Assembly (NCBI RefSeq): GCF_958979055.1
Contig: NC_084895.1
Span: 3,923,501 to 3,987,500, forward strand
DNA length: 64,000 nt
DNA from: Alnus glutinosa
Taxonomy: Eukaryota; Streptophyta; Magnoliopsida; Fagales; Betulaceae
Direction of reading: 5' to 3'
The notes below the pieces were generated by a model. It searched no databases, was not told the DNA's origin, and saw only the letters and a program-made list of their open reading frames with translations. The number at the start of each line of letters is the position of its first letter. Position 1 is the first letter of the stretch. The position numbers and the translations under genes are program-made. This document shows, in pieces, positions 54,636 to 64,000 of the stretch.

Positions 54636-55747
54636 ATGTGGAAGCGTCCAACAAAGGATAGCAAATCTCATAAACTTAGAGACAAGACATAAGCAAGCCT
54701 ATCTCAGGGAGCATTGCTACAATTATTAAGAAGCTACTCTACAAGCTAAGGATTGTGGTATTAAGGGTCTGGTTTTGCGATTTCAAAATGTAAAAATTAT
54801 AAAATAGTAATTTTGAAATATGTTATTTAAAAACGCAACTAGATTATTGATAAAATCGTGCATTTTTTAAAATGCATCCCCTTGTTGCAATTTAAAAATG
54901 TAAATTTTTCTACATTTTCAAACCGGCATTTTTAAAAAACACTCATGAACGACACTTTTTACAATTTTGCTTAATACACACTTTTTGCATGCGAAACCGT
55001 AAGGTTAAATGGACTCCAAGTCAACAATGAAAGAAACGTTTAGAAGACCATCCTCTCTTGAAAATTTGTGGACAATTACCTTGAAAGGACTTGTGTTTTG
55101 GGGCTAGCTACACAGTTCCAAGAAATGTTGGGATAATAATGACAGACAATGGGCATGTTTGACAAACAACATACAACTACACGATAGGAGCACACTATTC
55201 ACATCACCTTATATATATATATATATATATTTTTAATAACAATTCATGTCAAAATATTCTTACTTTTTTCACTTTTTATATCACATTAATAATTTTTTTT
55301 TATTACTATTCAAATAAAAAATTCACTAAAATACATATTTTTTTCACTTTCTTATACAAAACATTTTTACTTTATATCATATCTACCACTTTTTACTAAC
55401 TCTAAAAAATAACAACTCACTATTTTGGTATGGTAAGTCACTTGCCAAACATAACCAATATATCGAGCATTGATTTCTCTGGCTAGACGAGAGAAGGGAC
55501 TATGTTGTTTTATTGGCCTTGTTTGCCAAGCATTGAAACAAAACACAGCAGTGCTAACTATTGTTCGTGTACTTTTTTTTTTATCACTTTTTAATATTTT
55601 CTAATACCAATCAATATTAAAACATTTTCACTTTTTTTACTTTTTATATCACATCAATAATTTTTTATTACTATTCAAATAAAAAAATTCACTACTATAC
55701 AAAATTTTTTCACTTTTCTATACAAATTCTTTTTACTTTATATTACA
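54636..55747. other. Gene-free DNA with MITE pieces
   Basis: 54770-54990 is a Tourist-like remnant with a counterpart at 62335-62540. 55080-55190 matches the ERF 3'-flank (CTTGAAAGGACTTGTGTTTT). 55200-55470 and 55512-55745 are AT-rich MITE-like pieces, the second starting GGCCTTGTTTGCCAAGC. No gene. Confidence 0.55.
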
Positions 55748-55893
55748 CTAGCTCGTAACCCGTGCTATGCGCGGGATTCTTCCTTATAATTTGGTTTCAT
55801 AATAATAATAATAATAATAATAAATGGAAGAAGAGAAGTATAAAAAATATAAATAAAAAATGAAAACTGAAAAATACTAATATAATATAATAG

Positions 55894-56119
55894 GGACAAA
55901 AATTTCTTATAAACTGGTTTATAGGAAATTTTCTACAACTCACATTTAAAAAAGACACGTATCCTTTAAACATGTGAGAAGCACATGTTTTTTTTATTAA
56001 TGCTATTATGTATGCTATTTAAATAATATATGCTTCTCACATGCCAAATAACACACGTCAATTTTATATGTGGATTGTAAGAAATTTCCTACAAACCAGT
56101 TTGTAAGAAATTTCTGTCC
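55894..56119. mobile_element. Mutator-like MITE nested in the Helitron
   Basis: 226 bp. GGACAAAAATTTCTTATAAA at the left pairs with TTTGTAAGAAATTTCTGTCC at the right. A perfect 9-bp duplication ATATAATAG flanks it (55885-55893 and 56120-56128). Confidence 0.88.
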
Positions 56120-57364
56120 ATATAATAGTGTTATCTTTTTTGTATTATATAAGTAATAAAAAACTACTCAATAAACATAATACGCTAAAAAATCATCATA
56201 CCTTGTACAAAAAACAACCATATGAAACTCTCTCTCACCATCATTTTCTTGAATTTAGTGTAAAATTTACAAAAGATAAAATAAGCAATTTGAATGAAAA
56301 ATAATATATTAATTACATAAAAAAAAAATAAAGAAAAAAGAAAAAGAAAAAGAGAGGAAATGAAATAAGAGAACCATAGAAAATAATTACAAAAAATGGA
56401 AAATAAAAAATACTAATAGAATAAATTAGAGCTTTCTTTTCCATATACTTTTCTGGTTCATATGAAATCTTAAAAATCAATATTGTATATCAATTAAGCA
56501 CGTTAACAATGTGCATTATACAGGGGAAAAAAAATCAATGAACAATGTAAATTAAAAAATCGTCATACCTCGTACTCAAAACAACAATTAATGTAAACTC
56601 TCTCTCTCCATGGTTTTCTTGAGTTCAATGTAAAATTTAGAAAAGGAAAAAGAAAAAGAAAAAAAAAAAAAAAAAGCAATTTGAACAAAAAAAATAATAT
56701 AAATTAGGAAATAGGGACAAAAAAAAAAATGTAAAGAAATAACAAAATCATAGAAAATAAAGTCAAAAAAAAAATGTAAAATGATAACCACTAATATAAT
56801 AGAAAATAACTATTTTTTTATATACTTTTTCCAGTTCCAAAAATATTTGTACGTATAGGAAGAAACTACGGTCAGATAGATATTTTTTAGTTCGACCATC
56901 ATTCTTATTTATAGCGTAAAAGAAACTACTTTTTCAACAAAAATAATATAAATTATCAATGCAAAAATAAGGATAGAAAATCAAATCGAAAAAACAGAAG
57001 CACATAAAATAAAACAAACATATTATTTGCAATTCTATTGAACACAACCCCGACAAACTTGAAAGGCAAACTAAAAAAAAAAAAGAGGCTATAGCAGTAT
57101 TACAAACAAAAAGGTTTCAACAATAGCGAAAATTTCGCTCTCTTTGCTTTGAGCATCACTCTCCGGTAATGTAAACAATATTGCTGTTTTGCATAGCCAC
57201 AAACCATTACTTCTTCATATATTTATTTGAGAAAGCGAGAGATATTGAAGTGACTTTTGACATTTTCCAAAGAAAAAAACTGACATTTGACTCTTTGAGG
57301 TTTAGTTTGTAACGGACATTTAGTGGGAGGGGAAGTGGTGTTAGAGTAAAAGATTTTAATTAAA

Positions 57365-57367
<3 letters not shown>

Positions 57368-57403
<36 letters not shown>
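57368..57403. repeat. (GA)n microsatellite
   Basis: About 17 uninterrupted GA units inside the Helitron interval. A T-run of about 33 follows at 57533-57566. Confidence 0.9.
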
Positions 57404-57406
<3 letters not shown>

Positions 57407-57529
57407 AAAATTAGTGAGAATTTAATAACAACAAAATTAAATGTTTCTATTAATTTATTATTCAATGTAAGAGATTGATTAGGAATATTAAACGCACAAT
57501 TGAAATACATGGAGCAGTTCAATTTTACT

Positions 57530-57566
<37 letters not shown>

Positions 57567-57798
57567 CAGTTTTACTTAAAGGAAGAGAAAGAGGTAGAAA
57601 TTAGTGAGGATTCAATGACAAAAATAAAAATAAAAAATAAAAAAAATAAAAAAAAAAATAAAAAAAAATGACTTTTCTATTCATTTTTTTACTCAAATAG
57701 CCGATTCAATATTTAAAAAGTATGGATTCATGCCACGTGTCCTAATTCTTGGCCAACTCTAAGTTGGAACTCAGCTTTTATATATATATATGACATGA

Positions 57799-58724
57799 TA
57801 TGATATGTTTCAATAAAAATAAAATCCATATAATTTTGAACATTAAAAAAAAAAAACTTTCAAATTTAATGTTTAATTAACTCTCTAGTGTTTTAAAAGC
57901 ATTTATATTTCTTTTGCGCACAATAATCAAATAAAATTTTGCATTTTTTAACTTTCAAAAGTAGAATAACACTTACAAAAAATAAGTGAAAATTGTAAAA
58001 ATCACATAAAAGAAAAACAAATATCCCATAAAATATTTAAACGAATTAATCCATATGACCCTTATTTTTAGTTTAATTCATATAAATTAAAACATGTTAA
58101 AATATTTGTTCACATAGGTGTATTTTAAAATGAAAATAAGTATGAAGAAGAAAAATAGCAAGAAGAAAACCACGATTTTGATTATCAAAATATAAAATAG
58201 AAAATTAGTAGGAATTTTTTTTAATGTTGGTGTGATACCTATTATATTTCAATCCTATATAATTTTGAACATTCGAAAAACCAAATGAACAAAAAAAAAT
58301 CTCATAAACATTCAAATGAATAATTGTTTAATCACAAATTTCACAAACAAAATGGAAACATATTTAGATTTCAACCAAAAATATAAAAATATCAAAGAGT
58401 CATACTTATATCATTAATTGAAAGAGAGAGGTTACTTGTATCATTAATAGATAGAGAGATTAAATAGACCGGTTATATTTAGATTTCAACAAAAAATATA
58501 AAAATACCAAAGAGTCATACTTATATCATTAATTGAGAGAGATAGGCTATTTGCATCATTAATAGAGAGAGATAGAGATTAAATAGACCGGTTCAATTTT
58601 ATTTAAAAGACCGGTTCAGTATTTAAAGGACCGGTTTAGTCACTAAAAAGTATGGGTTCATGCCACGTGTCACTATTTTATGCCATTCTAAAGAAAAACT
58701 CAGCTTTTATATGAATATATATGA
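57799..58724 (-). mobile_element. Second, partial Helitron copy (5' end)
   Basis: 58590-58724 repeats the 5' terminal region of the Helitron to its left: CATGCCACGTGTC, then ACTCAGCTTTTATAT and an AT-rich GAT edge. No separate CTAG hairpin end was found, so this is either a truncated neighbour or part of a nested pair. A 125-bp tandem repeat with AGAGTCATACTTATATCATT occurs at about 58375-58480 and 58485-58590. Confidence 0.5.
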
Positions 58725-58799
58725 TTACTATTTTTATTAATTTTAAAATTAATAACTTATTACTATGCTCTATACGTGTCTTTACCAAACAAGCTCATG

Positions 58800-59265
58800 G
58801 TTTTCTCTTACAAATTCTTCTACAATGGTAACTTCACATCTAGCCTCTGTTTCTGACATTTTCTTCTTTTTGTTATTTGATGTCGAATCACACAGGCCAA
58901 ACTCTTTATAGCATTTTGACTTTTTCCTCGATTTGATTTGGACTTCTGTTGCTGCATAATTGTATTCTCTCTTCATTGAATCCAAATTCTTTCTGTTGCA
59001 AAAAGATAAACAATTCAAAAACAATAAATGGACTGTTGCAATTATGAAAAGGCCTTATGTGGTGACGTGTAAATTTGATGTTTCTATCACAAGAAACTTT
59101 TTATTTGACATCTTTGGAAATAGTATTGATTAGCCATTCTTCATCTTTGAATCAGTTTGCATGATTGCTTTGGAAAAAAGGAAATAAAGAAAAAATAAAT
59201 CTGTGTGCATCATTGCGTGCAGTCCTCTCTGAAATAAAAGCCCACACTCTCATTGGCCCAGTCGA
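58800..59265 (-). other. Module X, copy 5, with block-D-like flank
   Basis: Minus-strand frame of 80 aa (59024-58782) with KCYKEFGLCDSTSNNKKKKM and ETEARCEVTIVEEFV. 59060-59230 matches block D (about 15905-16075). As in copy 2, it precedes segmental duplication S. Confidence 0.45.
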
Positions 59266-60014
59266 CAACCAGTCCAAACAAAGCTTTACGTGAAGCACAC
59301 GTTTAGAAGAGAAATTCAATATGAAGCAACAATCTTTTATGGAAAGCAACGTTTGGACCCACTTGAAAAAGACAACTCATTAAAAGAAGGGGGATCGTAA
59401 TCTTTCCCATAATCAAATGCCAAATTGGTGGCCGAGACAATTGTCTTATGAAAGCACACTAACAAAGCTATATTTAGCCTATGTAAGGTCAGTAGTAGGC
59501 TATAAAAGGTATGCTCTCATGTTATAATCTCCATTTATGTTTCTCATTCTTACCTTCATATTTTTACTGACTTAAGCATCGGAGGTGGTGCCGTTGCCCC
59601 CTCCCCCTTTGGCGGCGTACCACTCTGACACTCAACTGTCTTGCAAAGATTCTGGATTGACGGCTAGGCGTTCAAAATTTTCTGCATTCCAATCATCAGT
59701 CTTTACTTAATAGTTCCCTCCAAAATCCTTCTAGAACATCCACAATCATGAAAAATGAGGTTCCCGTTTTCCATAGGATTCATACATAAACTATCATGTG
59801 CAGAATATTTGTTCTAACTCATCAGTAAATAAAGCCCCTTGACATTATGACTAGAATCCATGTGAATTTCAGAATATGGTAGAGGGAAGTAGGTGTTATT
59901 GTATAATGATGATTTGGAAATGGCTTCCTTTTGTTGATGTTCACAGGGAAGATGCCTGATGGCATGTTTGAGGATAGTTTGGGCCTTCATAACTTCCTAG
60001 TGGTAGAGTTCATT

Positions 60015-60195
60015 GAATAATGCTACATATCATTTCTTTGTCTTCTTTTGTCTTCCTAAAATTGATGTGGCTCTTAAAATCACCATTAAATTTATGATAG
60101 ATCATTATTGAATTTTGATCCAATGGTGATTTTAAGAGCCACATCAATTTTTGGAGGACAAAAGGAGGACAAATGGATGATATGTAGCATTACTC
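60015..60195. mobile_element. Mutator-like MITE, family M1, with 9-bp duplication
   Basis: 181 bp, GAATAATGCTACATATCAT to ATGATATGTAGCATTACTC. A perfect 9-bp duplication GAGTTCATT flanks it (60006-60014 and 60196-60204). The empty site is present once at about 41480. Sister of 4280-4461. Confidence 0.93.
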
Positions 60196-61214
60196 GAGTT
60201 CATTTAGGGATGCTTGAGTGCAAATTTTCCTGCTCTCCAGCATTGTTGAGATGTCATATTACTTGATTTAGGGTTCGTTTGGGTTTATGATTTCAAAATG
60301 TGCGATTTTAAAAAACGCAATTAAGCATTGGGTTAAATCACAATTTGGCCTTTAAAAGCGCAGTTAGTATTTAAAATCGCGCATTTTTAAAAATGCATCC
60401 CCTTATCTGCGATTTGAAAACACAGATTTTTGTGTATTTTCAAATTACAATTTTTTTTAAAATGTTCTCTCAAACAATTCATATTTGTAAGTTTGCTTAA
60501 CCATATATTACATTCACGTTGATTCATCTAAATACAGTTAAACAAGAAAATTTCATTATTTGTTTACTTTTCCGGTCTATAAGTGCCTGTATCGAGTTAA
60601 TTTAGGGTTTGTTTGGTTTTACAATTTTAATAAATGAGATTTAAATATGATTTGAAAACGTGATTTTTTAAAATTAAAAAAAAAAAAAAAAAAAAACAGT
60701 TATGCATTTGGCAAAAACACAATTTGGCATTTAAAATCGCTGTTTAGCTTTTTAAATTGTACGTTTTTAAAAAAGCATTTCATTGCCTGCGATTTTGAAA
60801 AGCAGTTTTTTTATGTTTTCAAATAGCATTTTTTTTTTTTTTTAAAACACAATTTTAAATGATTCATTTTCTACTATTTGATTTAAAATTGCACTTTTTA
60901 TCTACGAACTAGCAATGTCAAACACACATTTACTCTAGACAATAAAGATCTGGGACAACAATTTGGTATATATGCTTGATCGAAGTCCCTTGATCGTGGA
61001 GGTTAGACCACCATGGCCTGGGAATTTTTTGTTTTTTATATTTTTTTTTAATTGTTTTGTTTTCTAGTAATATTTTTCTTCAGAAAAAATTTGATATTTC
61101 ACAAGTATCTTGTTAAAAAAAAAAAAAAAAAAAAATGATGAAATAAGAACAAACTCGATAACAACTCAAGTTTTAGGCATTTTGATAACGTATTTCCATG
61201 AAGAGTGATTTTGA

Positions 61215-61259
<45 letters not shown>

Positions 61260-61285
61260 CATAGTAGTTTGTGGGGAGCTATACT

Positions 61286-61564
61286 TGTTAAGAGTCTCAC
61301 ATTGTCAATGTATATTTGGGTTATGAGCTTTATAAGCCTTGAACAAACTTATTTCCTTAGGTATTAGAGCTTCAGGGCCTTAGACAATGTTGGACATTCT
61401 CTCCCGTTGTACACTTGTTTGGACAATAGTGTCACATGTGAGGGGGCGTGTTAAGAGTCTCACATTGCTAAGGTATACTTGGATTGTGGGCTTTATAGGC
61501 TTTGAGCAAACATCTTTCCTTAAGGTGCCTTTTGTGGAAGAATAAGGCTCTATGGACTTTATCA
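61286..61564 (+). mobile_element. TRIM-like element, second copy
   Basis: Same element and position as 42582-42838: TGTTAAGAGTCTCACATTG, primer site GGTATTAGAGCTTC near 61359, polypurine GTGAGGGGGCG, right LTR from 61449, end TTTATCA, then TACTT. Confidence 0.85.
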
Positions 61565-62053
61565 TACTTCCCCCTATGTCAAAACAAGCTAAAATTAACT
61601 GCCTTTTTTGGATAATTTCTTTTGAAGAAGGATTGTGATAAATGTAATGAACAAGCATCCACAACCGATCAATTTTTTTTATTTTTTTTTTAAAAAAAGA
61701 AAATAATAATTTATTTATTTATTTTTTTTTTAAAAAAAAAGCACATTTTAAGGGTAGTTTAACTCACTATTTTTTTTTTCTCAAACCATAAATTTCACAA
61801 AACGCTTAATTGCATTTTTAAAAATTACGTTTTTACTGACTACAATTTTAAATTATTATTATTTTTTTAAAAAAATTGAAACCATGCACTAAACCAAACA
61901 TACTTGTTTTTGGACTCCATGTATTAGGTTATTTGTCTTGATTCCAATTTCTGTTAGGCGTGGAGGTCAGAGTGGTTAGGGAATCTACGTAGGTTGAGTT
62001 TGAATTTGATTGTGGGTATAAACAACAATTTTAGTAAAACGGGAATAAAATAT

Positions 62054-62196
62054 GGGATTTGATTCTTGCACTACACCATCACAACAACTGCATAACAACC
62101 CCTCACATGAGGGTGGGCCCCAGTGTGTAGGACTCACCCACATGTAAGAGGTTGTTGTGCAGTTGTTGTATTAGTGTTGTAAATCTAACATTTTTT
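62054..62196. mobile_element. Small Mutator-like element at a reused site
   Basis: 143 bp between two copies of ATAAAATAT (62045-62053 and 62197-62205). Left part (ACAACAACTGCATAACAACC) and right part (GGTTGTTGTGCAGTTGTTGT) are inverted repeats. The flanks are paralogous to those of the 992-bp element at 53635-54626, which has the same 9-bp duplication. Confidence 0.75.
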
Positions 62197-62205
62197 ATAA
62201 AATAT

Positions 62206-63864
62206 ATGCGGAAGCGCCTAACAAGGATAGCAAATCTCATAAATTTAGAGACTAGACACAAGCAAGCGTATCCAAGGTAACATTGCTACAATTATTAAGA
62301 GGCTACTCTACAAGCTTAGGATTGTGGTATTAAGGGTCAAAATGTAAAAATTATAAAATAGCAATTTTTGAAACATGTTATTTAAAAACGCAACTAGATT
62401 ATTGATAAAATCGTGCATTTTTTAAAACGCATTCCCTTGATGCAATTTGAAAATGTAAATTTTCTTACATTTTCAAACCGTCATTTTTAAAAAACACTCA
62501 TGAATGACGCTTTTTGCAACTTTGCTTAAAACACACTTTTGGTATGCGAAATCGTTGGGCTAAATGGACTCCAAGTCTTCAATGAAAAAGACATTACGAA
62601 GACCATCCTCTCTTGAAAATTTGTTGACAATTACGGGTATTGAAATCAGGTGCAATTAGTTGTCTTTATTACATGTGATACAGGCGAGAGCCCCCACAAA
62701 TAAGAGACCTAAAGCATCTTTTGGGACTAGTCTAAACACCATTTGACTGGTGCCCTTCCAATGGAAATTGGAAGTTTGAAAAATCTTGGTGTAATGTTAA
62801 ACATGTTATCCAAGAAATTCCAAGTCTTGGCACTCTTTCAATAGAATTCATGAAAATGCATGGAAACTTTATCCAAGGTGCTATCTTTCATCTTTGAGTT
62901 GTTTAAAACTAGAAATCAGGGCTGCGCTCCAAATGTTACAATTCTATTTCTGCATTGAAATGCAAAACCTAATGGGGATTCATTCAAGGAAAATGACCAG
63001 ATATGCTGTCATTTTGAGCCAACACCATTTAAAATGTGGTGGAAAAAAGAAAGAAAGAGGGAGTTCTATATCAGAAGGTACTAACAGCATGCTTGTTTTC
63101 CCACCTTGCATTTTCTCTTTTATGCTTTGTTGCAGGAAATTAGGCAAAAAGAGAAAAGAAAAAGGCAGGGCATGCCAGCCATTTGAAACACAAATACTTT
63201 CAAGTATTGAGATTAAGCATTTAAAATTTGTATACTCTCTGCAATCAGCACAAATATTACAGCTGTGAAATTTGAATGTCTTCAGCTTTATGCCATTAAG
63301 TTTTGCAATTACTTTGGAGGAGTATATAATGATGCAGTCACTGCTCAGTAGTCTCTTTAAGAGGAATTCCATCTTTAAGTCATATCATTTTTCTTTCTTC
63401 GAGTATAATGAATGTGGGATCAGAAATGAACAATTATTTTGTCAATCTTTACCTACAATATGATCATTGGAAATTAAATTATTCTTTTTAGAATTAGAAT
63501 ACTAGGAATACCTGCATAATCATATTCATTCTCACAACAGATTATGATAGTGGGGTAATTTGGATCTTTTTGGGGTTATAGTTTATTTTAGTTCTAGTTA
63601 GTGATATGGGGAGGGGTGATGACATAAAGTAACTGAAATTTAAAATTATTGAGTACCCTAGGTCCCTTTGAATGATAAATCCCCTTAATCATGCATATCA
63701 TTAGATAGAAAAATTAAGCTCAACAATAAATGCTTCTAAGGCTACTTCTTACCATAATCAGTGAGTCATAGTACAATCAATAAGAAAAAAAAAATAATAC
63801 CCTGAGCGCTTGAAGCAGCTGCTTTTTTCTGTAAGCTAGCAGAAGTTAGTTGCTACCTCGTACT
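62206..63864. other. No gene supported
   Basis: 62206-62560 matches 54636-54990 (including a Tourist-like remnant). From about 62640 the sequence is less repetitive but has only short frames (longest 130 aa minus, 124 aa plus, overlapping each other) with no recognised motif. It could hold introns or UTR of a gene beyond the window, or an old retroelement. Confidence 0.5.
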
Positions 63865-64000
63865 TTTTTTTTTTTTTTTTGATAAGAGAAATTTTAATAA
63901 GAGCGCAAAAAGCGATCAAGTACTCAAGTAGTATACTGCTACGTCGAACGTCGAACTTTAAGAGCATCCAGTGTACTTTTAAGGGCTAAAACCTCGAAAA
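63865..64000 (-). mobile_element. 3' end of a minus-strand LINE-like element, cut by the window edge
   Basis: A T-run (63865-63880) followed by GATAAGAGAAATTTTAATAAG is the reverse of a plant LINE tail (CTTATTAAAATTTCTCTTATC then A-run). The body continues past the window. Confidence 0.55.

Larger units (their letters stand above)
55748..57798 (-). mobile_element. Non-autonomous Helitron
   Basis: On the minus strand the element ends CACGGGTTACGAGCTAG: a hairpin (CCCGCGC and GCACGGG with a 3-nt loop) 7 nt before the CTAG terminus, followed by T, as expected for Helitrons, which insert between A and T. The 5' TC end is placed near 57798 beside AAAAGCTGAGTTCC and GACACGTGGCATGAA, though the AT-rich edge makes this uncertain. 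Interior is very AT-rich with internal repeats (56150-56330 and 56500-56720), a Mutator-like MITE and a (GA)n run. No Rep/helicase gene. Confidence 0.7.
59270..61890. repeat. Segmental duplication S, copy 2
   Basis: Closely matches 40740-43140, with the same MITEs and TRIM, but it also carries the M1 Mutator-like MITE at 60015-60195 that copy 1 lacks. The end differs: here the sequence continues into ACTTGTTTTTGGACTCCATG, whereas copy 1 is joined to the ERF-e promoter. Confidence 0.8.

Noticed and set aside
57368-57403. CRISPR-like or satellite array
   Set aside because: A simple dinucleotide run with no spacers; no regular spaced repeat was found in the window.
62894-63372. 124-aa and 130-aa frames near the right end as genes
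   Set aside because: They overlap on opposite strands, lack motifs, and have no supporting splice or promoter pattern.
1-64000. tRNA or rRNA genes
   Set aside because: I saw no cloverleaf with matching A and B boxes. The tRNA-related strings found are primer-binding sites of retroelements. A tRNAscan run would be decisive.

Overview
This is nuclear DNA of a flowering plant, probably a woody eudicot. The evidence is a spliced sucrose-phosphate phosphatase gene with GT-AG introns, intronless AP2/ERF genes, AT-rich intergenic DNA with long A/T runs, and a dense load of plant-type transposons (LINE, copia, gypsy-like LTRs, TRIM, hAT, Mutator-like and Tourist-like MITEs, Helitron). The species cannot be fixed from sequence alone.

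Layout. 1-6770 is gene-free and repeat-rich: copia LTR fragments around a long hairpin, then several MITEs and homopolymers. About 6776-14926 is one intact gene for sucrose-6-phosphate phosphatase (SPP): eight coding exons, 425 aa, preceded by a probable noncoding exon and a 4.2-kb intron. 15406-17445 is a 2-kb block (called D) found again at 29409-31505. 18450-22768 is a dead LINE carrying a solo LTR.

22880-49372 is the most interesting part: a mosaic tandem array of small group-IX-type ERF transcription factor genes. Three copies (ERF-d, -e, -f) are 154-aa intact genes with an AP2 domain and a C-terminal EDLL-type acidic motif. Three copies (ERF-a, -b, -c) have lost the EDLL end by fusion to an unrelated repeat (called R). 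Of these, b has no start codon, c has an in-frame stop, and all three have lost a conserved AP2 tryptophan. Two further promoter copies (39640 and 51200) have no gene behind them. ERF-e and ERF-f encode identical proteins but have different upstream DNA.

49400-62600 holds further broken copies of the same building blocks (an unrecognised minus-strand module X, LINE ends, MITEs, TRIM) plus a Helitron at 55748-57798. A 2.3-kb segment at about 40740-43140 is repeated at 59270-61890. 62640-64000 shows no gene; a minus-strand LINE tail begins near 63865.

The array lets insertions be ordered in time, because many transposons are present in one copy and absent in its paralogue, giving filled and empty sites with clean target-site duplications. 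Functionally, SPP (last step of sucrose synthesis) and the ERFs (nuclear regulators) are neighbours with no visible shared pathway. I saw no CRISPR, prokaryotic operon, viral gene or toxin gene.
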